Below the pieces are notes generated by a model, which had not been told where the DNA came from, searched no databases, and worked only from the letters and a program-made list of their open reading frames with translations. A stretch of DNA of 40,181 nucleotides from Clostridiaceae bacterium. GTDB taxonomy: Bacteria > Bacillota > Clostridia > Saccharofermentanales > UBA5734. Positions 1 to 7,735 of this stretch are shown in pieces. The DNA lies in contig JAAYJD010000189.1 of assembly GCA_012523135.1 (NCBI GenBank), positions 1-40,181 of the forward strand, in the 5' to 3' direction. The number at the start of each line of letters is the position of its first letter. Positions within the stretch are counted from its first letter, which is position 1. The translations under genes and the position numbers were made by a program.

Positions 1-747
1 ATCGTTGAATCAGGCCTGGCCTATATTATTCCGCTCAAGAGGGGCACACGTGAAATTCCCGAGCTGCCTGATGGTACCGGCGGCTATGAGCACGTTTTCA
101 ATTTCCGCGGCCGTCCGGTCTACAGCAAAACCTTCCACTACGATGGCTACCGTGTGATTCTCTACCATGATTCTGATCTGGCCAGCTATGAAACAGCCGA
201 TCTGATCGATCGGCTCAACAAGAAGAATGCCACCATGACCCTTGCTCGCGAGAAAGAAGCGATTCGGCGAAAAAAAGGCAAGAGCCGGCTCAGTGATGTG
301 GAACTGGATAAACTCGACCCTGTCGATATCCCCCAAATGCTTCGCAGCTGCACAGGCATCGGAACCTTTATCCTCAAGACCAACCGGCTCGATCTCAACA
401 GCCAGCAGGTGCATCATCTCTATAAGACGCGCCAGGAAATCGAACAGACCTTCAAGTCCTACGATAACACCCTCGACTGCAGTGCCAGCTATATGCGCGA
501 CATCTATTCGCTTGAAGCCTGGCTGTTCATCAACCATCTGGCCTTGCAGATGCTGTATCGGGTTTTGGATCTGATTGCCGCATGTGATCTCACCAGCGAG
601 TATTCGTTCGATGATCTCGTGTCCTACCTCAAAAGCGTGCGTGTGAACCGGATCGGCGGCAAATGGTATCTGACCAAAATAACCAGAAAGACCAAAGAGC
701 TCTGTGACCGCCTCGCTATCGATCTGACACTCGAACCAAAGCGGTAG
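1..747 (+). CDS. IS1634/IS4-type DDE transposase, C-terminal part (5' end outside window)
   Basis: The reading frame is open from base 1 to the TAG at 745-747, so only the last 248 residues of a longer transposase are seen. The translation has the Y-x2-R-x3-E signature of IS4-superfamily DDE enzymes (YKTRQEIEQ, Tyr codon 421-423, Glu codon 442-444). That Glu would be the third acidic residue of the catalytic triad. It is followed by a hydrophobic helical tail (LFINHLALQMLYRVL), typical of IS1634-like members. The first two acidic residues, the start codon and the left inverted repeat must lie upstream of the window, so intactness cannot be judged. The right end of the element is probably within about 100 bases after the stop, but no partner repeat is available to place it. 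The family call rests on motif recognition and is fairly sure; the exact IS name is unknown. Confidence 0.82.
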   Translation: MVESGLAYIIPLKRGTREIPELPDGTGGYEHVFNFRGRPVYSKTFHYDGYRVILYHDSDLASYETADLIDRLNKKNATMTLAREKEAIRRKKGKSRLSDVELDKLDPVDIPQMLRSCTGIGTFILKTNRLDLNSQQVHHLYKTRQEIEQTFKSYDNTLDCSASYMRDIYSLEAWLFINHLALQMLYRVLDLIAACDLTSEYSFDDLVSYLKSVRVNRIGGKWYLTKITRKTKELCDRLAIDLTLEPKR

Positions 748-792
748 GGCGCCCTAAGTTCTGAAAGTTACGGATTAAATAACCGACTTTTT

Positions 793-820
793 GCAAGTCG
801 CAAAGCCGTTCGCGACTTGC
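793..820. repeat. Perfect 9-bp inverted repeat after the transposase
   Basis: GCAAGTCGC at 793-801 is mirrored exactly by GCGACTTGC at 812-820 with a 10-base loop. It lies 45 bases past the transposase stop. It could be a transcript-end hairpin of the insertion sequence or part of the element's end; no T-run follows, so a classic terminator is not supported. The rest of 748-958 shows no gene, only this hairpin and the leader of the next gene. Confidence 0.4.
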
Positions 821-958
821 GGATATCGTGATAATAAGGCCGTCGATTTCGTCTCGAGATGAGCAGGGACAGGGAAGCCCTTTTTGAGGCAAGTGGCTGT
901 ATTTTCCTGTGATTTGCCTTAAAATAGGAACAGCATTCACGCTGGCAGGAGGACAACC

Positions 959-1396
959 ATGAAAAAGGAAGAGCCCACCACGTATGACGCATTCAATGTG
1001 GCGCCGGACCCGATCTTGTGGAAGGACCGCAAAAGGATTTTGGGCATGCCGATCTCGTTTACCCGCTACGAAATCGACACGGAGCGCCTGACAACCCGGA
1101 TCGGCTTTTTTCGCACCACCACCAACGACATCCTGCTCTACAGGATCCTGGACTTGAAGCTCAACCGGTCGCTGTGGCAAAAGCTGTTCGGTGTCGGCAC
1201 AATCATGCTGTATACGGCAGACCAGTCTGACAACCAGTGCCCGCTGATTAACATTAAAAGGCCCGAGAAGGTTCGGCGCTTCCTGAGCAAGATCATCGAA
1301 AAGGAGCGCAACGACCGCCGGCTGATCGGACGCGAACTCTTCGGCGTTGCCGGTGCCGGGATGACGGATATCGACGGAGACGGCGTCCCGGACTGA
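959..1396 (+). CDS. PH-domain protein (bacterial PH domain, YdbS/bPH_2-like)
   Basis: This 145-residue protein has a single bacterial pleckstrin-homology-like domain at about residues 25-115. The core is a run of alternating beta strands with the typical pattern of this family: a basic start strand (LTTRIGFFRTTTNDILLYRI), a DLKLNRSLWQKLFGVGTI segment and an arginine/lysine-rich last helix (RRFLSKIIEKERNDRR). Bacterial PH proteins of this kind are usually membrane-associated, but this one has no clear transmembrane helix and is probably cytosolic or peripheral. The tail contains a short acidic DIDGDGVPD stretch that resembles a calcium-binding loop, though one copy is weak evidence. The start is set by GGAGGA at 947-952, six bases before the ATG. 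It is convergent with the acetyltransferase gene, which ends 5 bases away. The cellular role is unknown. Confidence 0.7.
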   Translation: MKKEEPTTYDAFNVAPDPILWKDRKRILGMPISFTRYEIDTERLTTRIGFFRTTTNDILLYRILDLKLNRSLWQKLFGVGTIMLYTADQSDNQCPLINIKRPEKVRRFLSKIIEKERNDRRLIGRELFGVAGAGMTDIDGDGVPD

Positions 1397-1401
1397 ACCG
1401 G

Positions 1402-2274
1402 TCAGGTTTCTGGCCGCGCCTCCAGCCAGGCATAACCGGCATGGCCGGTCACGTGCATCCCCTCGCGCAGATAAAAACTCAGTGCCCTGGCGTTGCTTTC
1501 CAGGCAATACAAGTGCGGCTCGCCGCTTTGCTCAGCCAGAATCGCTTCACAGGCCTGGTGCAGGAGATGACGGCCCAGTCCCCGGCCCTGCCGGCCCGGT
1601 GCAACCGCCATCAGGTCGATCTCAGCGCCCCTGCGCGAGACGAAGCCGGCCAAAGCGTGTTTTTCCAGCAGCAGGCAGCACGCGCCGGCTTGTGCCTGGC
1701 GCTGCCACGCGGCATCAAAATCCGCCTTGCCGCGGCTGAACACCGGTACCGCCGGGTCTGCGAAGGTATGTGCCAGCGCCAGATCGAGCAACTGGCAAAC
1801 CGCATCCAGCCAGGAACGGTTGTAGGGAACGATCTCGAGTCCGTGCGGCAGCGCAAGCGGGGCAAAGACGACGGAATCGAAGGCCAGCTCATAGGTCTTG
1901 TGCCCGCGCACCAGCCAGGGAAGGCCTTGCCAGATCACGTGCTCCAGCCGGACGTTTTCCGGCGGATACCAAATACTGGCCGGACCCGGCGCGAGCCGGC
2001 GAGCCTGGCGGATCAGCTCGACCAGTCCGGTCTCTTCTCCCAGGGGCAGATCCGGGCGAAAGCCGATCTGCAGGCGCAGACGGTCCCGGAACAGGCAGGC
2101 GTGAAACACCCCCCAGGTGCCGCTGCGCTCAAAGTACAGTTTTTGTAAATAGCCGCCGAATTCCGCGCTGCCCGGCGCGCCGGCAAAAATCCATTTTTCG
2201 CCGCGGTCAATGGCTGCCATCAGCTGCGCCGCTTGCGCCTGTTCTTGTTCAGATGCAAATGCCCGATAGCCCAT
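1402..2274 (-). CDS. GNAT family N-acetyltransferase
   Basis: The protein has 290 residues. The C-terminal half (about 145-288) is a GNAT fold with the acetyl-CoA loop VAPGRQGRGLGRHLL at about 224-238 and the conserved N-x2-A-x-SFY motif at 261-268, so it should transfer an acetyl group from acetyl-CoA to an unknown amine. The N-terminal 140 residues form a second, degenerate GNAT-like or unrelated domain, as in many two-domain GNATs. A longer frame begins at 2382, but ATG at 2274 is chosen because GGGGGGG at 2281-2287 is well spaced, and because the longer form would run through the promoter and start codon of the divergent Rrf2 gene. The substrate cannot be read from the sequence. Confidence 0.82.
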   Translation of the reverse strand: MGYRAFASEQEQAQAAQLMAAIDRGEKWIFAGAPGSAEFGGYLQKLYFERSGTWGVFHACLFRDRLRLQIGFRPDLPLGEETGLVELIRQARRLAPGPASIWYPPENVRLEHVIWQGLPWLVRGHKTYELAFDSVVFAPLALPHGLEIVPYNRSWLDAVCQLLDLALAHTFADPAVPVFSRGKADFDAAWQRQAQAGACCLLLEKHALAGFVSRRGAEIDLMAVAPGRQGRGLGRHLLHQACEAILAEQSGEPHLYCLESNARALSFYLREGMHVTGHAGYAWLEARPET

Positions 2275-2298
2275 CCCGTTCCCCCCCGGCTGGTTAAC

Positions 2299-2328
2299 TT
2301 GCCATGAAAAGGTCCCAGCCTGTATGAT
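2299..2328 (+). promoter_or_regulatory. Sigma-A-type promoter for the rrf2-family gene
   Basis: TTGCCA at 2299-2304 and TATGAT at 2323-2328 are separated by 18 bases. Each box has five of six consensus positions. The ATG of the Rrf2 gene follows 38 bases later. The site lies in the short divergent interval shared with the acetyltransferase gene. Confidence 0.5.
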
Positions 2329-2365
2329 AACAGACAGGAACATCTTGTGAGCTGGAGCATGCCCG

Positions 2366-2803
2366 ATGAGAATATCGACCAAGGGCCGCTATGCCTTGCG
2401 CGTCATGGCTGACCTGGCCCGGCAAAACCCGAATGTGTACGTTTCCCTGGCCGCGATCGCGCAGCGCCAGGACATCTCCGTCAAATACCTGGAGGCCATC
2501 GTCGCCAAGCTGCACCAGGCCGGCTTTGTTGCCAGCCAGCGCGGCAAGAACGGCGGCTACCGGCTGGCCAGGCCTGCCGCAACCTACACCGCGGGATCTG
2601 TGCTCAAGCTGGTCGAGGGCAATCTGGCTCCGGTCGCCTGCCTGGATGACGATGCCGTTCTTTGCGCCAGGTCCGGCCAGTGTGAGACACTGCCGCTCTG
2701 GCTCGAGCTCGACCGCCTGGTCGACCGCTACCTGGAAAGCGTCACGCTGGCCGACTTGCTGGCCTGGCCGAAGGCAGACGGCGAAACGGCTATTTCCCGG
2801 TAA
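2366..2803 (+). CDS. Rrf2 family transcriptional regulator (probable Fe-S sensor type)
   Basis: This 145-residue protein matches the Rrf2/IscR/NsrR family over its whole length. It begins with the family signature MRISTKGRYALRVM, followed by a winged helix (recognition helix near ISVKYLEAIVAKLH, residues 37-50) and the wing GKNGGYRLAR (60-69). Cys92, Cys100 and Cys106 lie where IscR and NsrR carry the ligands of a [2Fe-2S] or [4Fe-4S] cluster, with spacings C-x7-C-x5-C, so an iron-sulfur, redox or nitric-oxide sensor is likely. GGAG at 2354-2357 supports the ATG. The end overlaps the convergent DUF438/hemerythrin gene by 14 bases. Regulation of that gene is an inference from neighbourhood. 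The spacing is not exactly the C-x5-C-x5-C of IscR, so the cluster type is open. Confidence 0.9.
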   Translation: MRISTKGRYALRVMADLARQNPNVYVSLAAIAQRQDISVKYLEAIVAKLHQAGFVASQRGKNGGYRLARPAATYTAGSVLKLVEGNLAPVACLDDDAVLCARSGQCETLPLWLELDRLVDRYLESVTLADLLAWPKADGETAISR

Positions 2804-3989
2804 CCAGATCGATGATTCCTGAAATCTCCTCGGTCACTTCAACCGTACCCAAATAGGCGCCGCTTTCATCGCGAACCGCGTAGTAGCGCACCAGGTCGAG
2901 ACGGCTGCCCTTGCGAACAGGCACAATCGCCTGGTCTTTTTTGCCCGTGCGGAAGGCTTCGATCAGCTGACGGATGCGGGGAACCAGCTGGGGCGGATGG
3001 CACAGGAACACATTGCGCCCGATGATCGTCCGGGTGCGGGCAAACACCTGGTGCTTGCCCTCGGAGTAGTACTGGACCACATCGTCGCGGTCGATAAAGG
3101 TCAGGTCGGTCGGCAGCGTGTTGAGCATCGCCGTCAGCTGCGCGCTGGTCAGGCGGCCGCTGGGCAGGCTGATCTTGCCTTCTTCGCCCGGCGCGCTTTG
3201 CTTGATTGATCCGCTCTGCTTTTCCAGCCAGACCGCCGCGTCGGAATTGGACGCGCCTGCAATGCCCTTGTTGAAGACCAGGCCGATCTGCGCGCTCTCC
3301 TGGGCCGCCAGGATCCAGTCCGCTTCCGTCATGCAGCCGAACAGCATCGGCATGAGGATTTCGTTTTCCTGCCGGACCATGCGTTCCACCTGGGTCAGCA
3401 GGCGATCCGCGATCAGGCGGATCCGCTTGGGCTGGAGCGGCCGCTCGCTGATGGCCCCGTCGAGCAGTTTCATGAGCTCGCGGATGATCTGGTCGACGCC
3501 CCACATGACTTTGGCCGGAGCGGTCAGGCCCGCTCGTTCCAGGTAGGGGAAAAAGAGGTTTTCCTTGCGGTCGTAGTGCTTGCCAAGCGCACTGAACTCC
3601 GTTACAGCATCCTGGAGATTGAGCCTATCCTTTTCCGATCCGGTCGCCAGGCAGGCCGCCAGGTCCGGCTTGAGGCGTTGCTCGAGAAACGCGAGCAGAC
3701 CCTCGTTCTCGCCGGCGATGACGCGGGCCGGATGGCCGTCCGCCTGGTCGGGGCGCACCGCAGCGCCGGCGGCCAGATGGCCCAGCACCAGGTCGGTGTG
3801 CAGGGCGCTGGCCCGCTGGATTTCCTCGACGGTTACACCGCGCGCAACCAGCAGGTTTTCTGCCTGGGCCAACTCCAGCACGGATACGTCGCCAAAGCCG
3901 GTCTGGAATGTGTGCCTGACCTGCTCGAGCGGCGAGCCGTCGATCAGGTCCCGCAGATGTTTTGCCAATGCCTCTATCCGGTCGTTCAT
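2790..3989 (-). CDS. DUF438 / hemerythrin HHE / PAS domain protein
   Basis: The 399-residue protein has the standard three-part layout of its family. An N-terminal DUF438 domain lies at about 1-75. A hemerythrin-like four-helix region lies at about 85-240, with HYDRKENLFFPYLE at 138-151 and QENEILMP at 207-214 that would supply di-iron ligands. A C-terminal PAS domain lies at about 285-390 and includes the CHPPQLVPRIR segment typical of this group. Such proteins are cytosolic and are thought to sense or scavenge oxygen or nitric oxide through the di-iron site and a PAS cofactor, but no enzyme activity is established. The start ATG has AGGAGA upstream. The neighbouring Rrf2 regulator and the AAGTGT-N3-ACACTT palindrome 80 bases upstream suggest redox control. 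The helix-3 segment reads MWGVDQ, where many hemerythrins have a His. Confidence 0.88.
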   Translation of the reverse strand: MNDRIEALAKHLRDLIDGSPLEQVRHTFQTGFGDVSVLELAQAENLLVARGVTVEEIQRASALHTDLVLGHLAAGAAVRPDQADGHPARVIAGENEGLLAFLEQRLKPDLAACLATGSEKDRLNLQDAVTEFSALGKHYDRKENLFFPYLERAGLTAPAKVMWGVDQIIRELMKLLDGAISERPLQPKRIRLIADRLLTQVERMVRQENEILMPMLFGCMTEADWILAAQESAQIGLVFNKGIAGASNSDAAVWLEKQSGSIKQSAPGEEGKISLPSGRLTSAQLTAMLNTLPTDLTFIDRDDVVQYYSEGKHQVFARTRTIIGRNVFLCHPPQLVPRIRQLIEAFRTGKKDQAIVPVRKGSRLDLVRYYAVRDESGAYLGTVEVTEEISGIIDLVTGK

Positions 3990-4068
3990 ACCTGTCTCCT
4001 GTTCAGTTTTTCCGCTGGTCCGGGCTGCTTATCCGGCCGCACAACCGCCTGAAAGGGCTATCTGCTCA

Positions 4069-4083
4069 AAGTGTACCACACTT
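4069..4083. promoter_or_regulatory. Palindrome AAGTGT-N3-ACACTT, possible operator
   Basis: A perfect 6-3-6 inverted repeat lies between the divergent DUF438/hemerythrin gene (start 3989) and the TIM-barrel gene (start 4207). Its size and position suit a dimeric regulator acting on the minus-strand gene, possibly the Rrf2 protein encoded next door. No protein-site pairing can be proven from sequence. Confidence 0.35.
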
Positions 4084-4124
4084 GACAGGTTGCCTGAAGA
4101 TATGGCCGGCGCCGGCCGGGCCTG

Positions 4125-4152
4125 TTCACACCCGATCTGTTGGTGCTAAGAT
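4125..4152 (+). promoter_or_regulatory. Promoter with extended -10 for the TIM-barrel gene
   Basis: TTCACA at 4125-4130 and TAAGAT at 4147-4152 are 16 bases apart, and a TGC immediately precedes the -10 box (extended -10 type). The start codon follows 54 bases later. Confidence 0.45.
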
Positions 4153-4206
4153 AGAGACATCAAGCCAGCCTGCTTTGCCGATAAGGCAGCAGAAACGGAG
4201 GCCACC

Positions 4207-6132
4207 ATGGATAAACTGACCACCCTGCATGTCATGCCGCTGCTGCCAGGCCACGAAGCCGACCTGGCCGCAGACGCTCTGGAACTGGTTCAGTCGGGCG
4301 TCGCCACTGCGGTTGCCTGCAGCATGACCCTGGTGCCGGAAGGCAATCCGCCGGAAAACAAGGCGAAAATCCTCGGAGACCGCTTTACGGCTTTTCGCAG
4401 GGCGTACCAGGGCGATCGCGCGCAGCTGGGCATTCTGGCTCAGGCGACGATCGGGCACGGCTATGTGCCCGACGAGCCCGCCCCATTTCAGCAGATCGTG
4501 CGGCCAGACGGCAGCCTGGCCTACCAGATGTGCCCGCTCGACCCCGCCTTCCAGGCCTACATCCGCGACACCATCCGCCATCTGGCCGCGCTGCGCCCGG
4601 CCTTCATCATGATCGACGACGATTTCCGTCTGCTGACCGGCCGCAACGGCTGTTTTTGCCCGCTGCACCTGAACGAAACCGGCAAGCGGCTGGGCCGGAG
4701 CTTGACCCGTCCTGAACTGGTCCAGCTGCTGGCAGACGAGCAGGTCGCCCGGCTCTACGATACCGTTTTGCTCGATTCGCTGCTGCAGCTGGCCGGGGTG
4801 ATCCGGGACGCGATGGATGAAACGGATCCGGCACTGCCCGGCAGCTTCTGCACCTGCTATGGCGATGTCCGCCATGCCGGCCCAATCGCGGGCAGATTGG
4901 CCGGCCAAGGCCAGCCGCGCGTGGTCCGGATCAACAACGCCCGCTACCTGAGCCCGGAGATGCGCTCGTTCCCGATCCGGATGTACCACGGTGCGGCCCA
5001 GATTGCCAGCCTTGACGGCGACATCCGGGCGCTCGCGGAGACGGATACGTGCCCGCAAAACCGCTACAGCACGGCCGCCGCCCTGCTCCATGCCCACTAC
5101 ACCGGCTCGATTCTCGAGGGCTGCCACGGCGCCAAACACTGGATCACCCGGACGCGCGCCTACCAGCCGGCCAGCGGAGCGGCCTATCGCGCCATCCTTG
5201 GCCGGTACCAAGCCTTCTACGAGACCCTTTACCAGGCTGTCCAGATAAGCCAACCGGACGGGTACGCCGCGGCGGCCCTGCCGTCGGCTTCGTTTTTCAA
5301 CGCGGCGCCGCGCCACGGCGACCGGTGCGGCTCCGAAAAGACCTGGGGTGCCCTGCTCGGGGTGCTGGGCTTGCCCTGCAACTTTATCCGGATGCCAAAG
5401 CTTCCAGTCATGATGACAGGAGAAGATGTCGACCTGTTCTCTGATCAGGATCTGGGCGAGCTTGTTGAAACCGGCCTGGTCCTGGAAGGGTCGGCGGCCG
5501 AAAAGCTCTGCCGGCGCGGATTTTCTGCCGGGATCGGTGTGGTCGCCAAGCCGTACCAGGGGCCGCGCGTCTCCGCCGAGCGGTGGGGTCAGCGGATGCT
5601 GGGGCCTGACACGACCTATACGCGCTTACTGCCGCTGAGCCAGGCAACGCGCGTGCACGCGACCTTGCTGCACCGCAAGTCGGGCGTGCATGAGTCGTTT
5701 TCCGAGATCGGGCCGGCCGCCACGTCGTTCACAAACGACGCGGGCGGACGGGTGGCTGTGCTTGCGGCCAGCTTCGGCACCAGCAACAAGCTGTCATCGT
5801 TCGGCTTTTTCGACGCGGACAGGAAGCTGGAACTGCTGGAATTGCTATCGTTCGTCTGCGGCCGCCCTGTCGCGTTTCATTATCCGGGCGACGCGGAAAT
5901 ATACCTCAAGCTGCGCCGCTTTCCGGATGGCCGTTACCTGCTCGCCCTGTTCAACCTTGGCCACGATCCGCTGGACACCGTGCCGCTGGCTTCCCCGCTT
6001 CAGATCAGCCGCGTCGAGCAGATCACGCCGGATGGGCAATGGCAACCGGTCGCACTGGAGAGCGGGGTTTTGCTGACTTCGCTCGCGCCAGCCGAACCCA
6101 AGGTGTTTTGCATCACGGCTGCAGACCGGTAA
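4207..6132 (+). CDS. Predicted TIM-barrel glycoside-hydrolase-like protein of unknown family
   Basis: The 641-residue protein has no signal peptide and should be cytosolic. The N-terminal half looks like a beta/alpha barrel: repeated short hydrophobic strands, the strand-end motif FIMIDDDFRL (133-142) with three consecutive aspartates, and GCFCPLH (148-154), reminiscent of the Cys-rich loop after strand 4 in GH42-like enzymes. The middle (about 370-520) has a class-I-amidotransferase-like alpha/beta look (EDVDLFSDQDLGELVETG), as in the trimerisation domain of GH42-type enzymes. The C-terminus is a beta domain (RFPDGRYLLALFNLG). This arrangement points to a carbohydrate-active enzyme, but neither the catalytic acids nor the substrate can be assigned. 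The ATG at 4207 is preceded by GGAGG at 4197-4201. It ends convergent with, and overlaps by 20 bases, the toroid protein gene. Confidence is high that the gene is real and low for function. Confidence 0.55.
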   Translation: MDKLTTLHVMPLLPGHEADLAADALELVQSGVATAVACSMTLVPEGNPPENKAKILGDRFTAFRRAYQGDRAQLGILAQATIGHGYVPDEPAPFQQIVRPDGSLAYQMCPLDPAFQAYIRDTIRHLAALRPAFIMIDDDFRLLTGRNGCFCPLHLNETGKRLGRSLTRPELVQLLADEQVARLYDTVLLDSLLQLAGVIRDAMDETDPALPGSFCTCYGDVRHAGPIAGRLAGQGQPRVVRINNARYLSPEMRSFPIRMYHGAAQIASLDGDIRALAETDTCPQNRYSTAAALLHAHYTGSILEGCHGAKHWITRTRAYQPASGAAYRAILGRYQAFYETLYQAVQISQPDGYAAAALPSASFFNAAPRHGDRCGSEKTWGALLGVLGLPCNFIRMPKLPVMMTGEDVDLFSDQDLGELVETGLVLEGSAAEKLCRRGFSAGIGVVAKPYQGPRVSAERWGQRMLGPDTTYTRLLPLSQATRVHATLLHRKSGVHESFSEIGPAATSFTNDAGGRVAVLAASFGTSNKLSSFGFFDADRKLELLELLSFVCGRPVAFHYPGDAEIYLKLRRFPDGRYLLALFNLGHDPLDTVPLASPLQISRVEQITPDGQWQPVALESGVLLTSLAPAEPKVFCITAADR

Positions 6133-6955
6133 GGTTTCTTTCGATCTCTTGGTAACGCGCTCTGGCCCGGGCGCTCGGCTGGCCTTTGGTGCAAAAATCA
6201 AAGCGCGCCAGCTGGCGGTTGACGCGTTCGACCACCAGCTGCCCGTCGGTCAGCTTGGCTTTCAGGATCGCCAGGGCCTCCAGGAAACGGTTGTCCTGAC
6301 GGGCCAGGCGATAGAACGACAACACATAGACATAGTAAAACAGGTTGTAGGTCATGAACGGGTATTCGGCTTGCATGAACAAGGTGCCGATCCCGTAGTG
6401 GCAGGGGCCGATCGGCTTGCGGATACGCCAGTGCTCGAGCAGGAACGCAACCGTTTGGTCGAGTTCTTGCTTGCGATCGGGATAACCGGTCAGGCGAAAC
6501 GCGTTCAGAGCAGTCAAAGTCGGGCCCGGGTTTGAACTGGCGGTCTCCGGGCCCCGGCCATACTTAAACGAATTGCAGCGCCAGCCGCCGTCGTCGTGGC
6601 GGCTGTCCAGCAGGTGCCGGAAGGTCTTTTCCAGGCGCATATCGGCGGCAAATCCAAGTTGGCAGAGGACGTTCAGCGCCCCGATGGTGTGGCAGGGATA
6701 GATCGCCCCTTTCGGTGCGACCCGGAACCGGCCGTCGTCGCGCTGGCAGGAAAAGATCAAGTCGGCCACCGCCTGCAGAATGGGGTCAGCGGGACTGACC
6801 CCGACCTCCAGAAGCAGCAGGGCGCAGTCCAATGTTGTAAACGGACTGCCTTTGATCAGGTTCTTATCCGGGGTCATCCAAAGGTCGGCGCCGTTATCGT
6901 GGCGTCTGGCCAGAATCGCCTCCAGGTCGCGGGGGTAAGTGGTTGGACTGGACAT
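6113..6955 (-). CDS. Alpha/alpha-toroid (prenyltransferase/squalene-cyclase-repeat-like) protein
   Basis: The protein has 280 residues made of paired helices with the QW-like turn motifs of terpenoid cyclase/prenyltransferase toroids: SCQRDDGRFRV, SRHDDGGWRC and a third weak repeat. It lacks a DxDD or DCTAE-type catalytic motif, so cyclase activity is not supported; a binding or uncharacterised hydrolase role is equally possible. A second protein of the same general class is encoded at 14218-15144. A longer frame starts with GTG at 7006, but ATG 6955 is chosen because GAGGTGA lies 8 bases upstream while the GTG has no ribosome binding site. It is convergent with the TIM-barrel gene (20-base overlap) and divergent from the sigma-factor gene. 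No signal peptide is seen. Confidence 0.65.
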   Translation of the reverse strand: MSSPTTYPRDLEAILARRHDNGADLWMTPDKNLIKGSPFTTLDCALLLLEVGVSPADPILQAVADLIFSCQRDDGRFRVAPKGAIYPCHTIGALNVLCQLGFAADMRLEKTFRHLLDSRHDDGGWRCNSFKYGRGPETASSNPGPTLTALNAFRLTGYPDRKQELDQTVAFLLEHWRIRKPIGPCHYGIGTLFMQAEYPFMTYNLFYYVYVLSFYRLARQDNRFLEALAILKAKLTDGQLVVERVNRQLARFDFCTKGQPSARARARYQEIERNLTGLQP

Positions 6956-7106
6956 GGGTGCGTCACCTCGATCGCTGACAGAGCAAGCCCAAGCAGGTTG
7001 TTTCACGCTTATTCTAACCGATTTGGCGGGAAAAATCCGGGTTGTCCAAAAACGGATCCGTCAAACGCTATCCTTATATGCAGGTGCTGGCGTGCAGATG
7101 TTGCCG

Positions 7107-7136
7107 CTGTCTCGAACCCGGAGACAGGCGTACAAT
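7107..7136 (+). promoter_or_regulatory. Palindrome and -10 element upstream of the ECF sigma gene
   Basis: CTGTCTC at 7107-7113 and GAGACAG at 7121-7127 form a perfect 7-bp inverted repeat around GAACCCG, followed by TACAAT at 7131-7136. There is no good sigma-A -35 box at normal distance. The central GAACCC could instead be the -35 box of an ECF promoter with its -10 near the GTC at 7138-7140, which would fit autoregulation. Both readings are tentative. Confidence 0.35.
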
Positions 7137-7185
7137 AGTCGCAGATGAGCAGCCAAACGATTGGACAGCAGAGGAGACAAACAAC

Positions 7186-7722
7186 GTGCATCAGGCGGCA
7201 AGCAGGCCAGACAGTACCGATCCGGCCTGCAACCAGGCCATCATCGAGCTGGCACAGGGCGACCGGGAGGCTTTGTCCGTCATCTATGACCGCATGGCCA
7301 GGCTGGTCTTCTCCGTGGCCTATGCCACGACCGGCAATCCGGCCGATGCCGAGGATGTGCTGCAGGACACGATGATCGCCATCGTCCGCTACGCCTCGTC
7401 CTATCGGGACGGCAGCAACGCGCGCGCCTGGATACTGACGATGGCACGCCACCTGGCGATCGATGTCGTGCGAAAACGCAAGGCGACGGTTCCGCTTGAC
7501 GAGATCGCTCCGGCGGATCAGCCGGTCTGCGAGACGGATTGGTCATGCTGCGACGTGCGGGACCTGCTGGCCGTACTGACTGAAGACGAACGGCAGCTGG
7601 TGGTCTTGCGCCTCTATGCCGGTCTAGGCTACCGTGAAATCAGCCGCGTCATGGTAATCAGCGTGGTTGCGGCTCAGAAGCGCTACCAGCGAGCGCTCAA
7701 AAAACTCAAACGCCTGCTGTAA
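7186..7722 (+). CDS. RNA polymerase ECF sigma factor (sigma-70 family)
   Basis: The 178-residue protein has sigma region 2 at about 25-98, with the DAEDVLQDTM core-binding motif at 54-63 and a WILTMARHLAIDVVRK promoter-melting segment. Region 4 at about 127-176 has the helix-turn-helix GYREISRVMVISVVAAQKR. There is no region 1 or 3, as expected for an extracytoplasmic-function factor. A longer upstream frame exists, but GTG at 7186 is preferred because GAGGAG at 7171-7176 is well spaced and region 2 begins soon after. The anti-sigma-like membrane protein gene follows after 13 bases, so the pair is very likely one operon in which the membrane protein holds the sigma factor until an outside signal releases it. 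Confidence 0.9.
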   Translation: MHQAASRPDSTDPACNQAIIELAQGDREALSVIYDRMARLVFSVAYATTGNPADAEDVLQDTMIAIVRYASSYRDGSNARAWILTMARHLAIDVVRKRKATVPLDEIAPADQPVCETDWSCCDVRDLLAVLTEDERQLVVLRLYAGLGYREISRVMVISVVAAQKRYQRALKKLKRLL

Positions 7723-7735
7723 GGAGATCCAGACC

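Noticed and set aside
4126-5316. 396-residue minus-strand frame inside the TIM-barrel gene
   Set aside because: Composition dominated by Arg, Ala and Gly with no motifs; the plus strand has the ribosome binding site and domain-like sequence.
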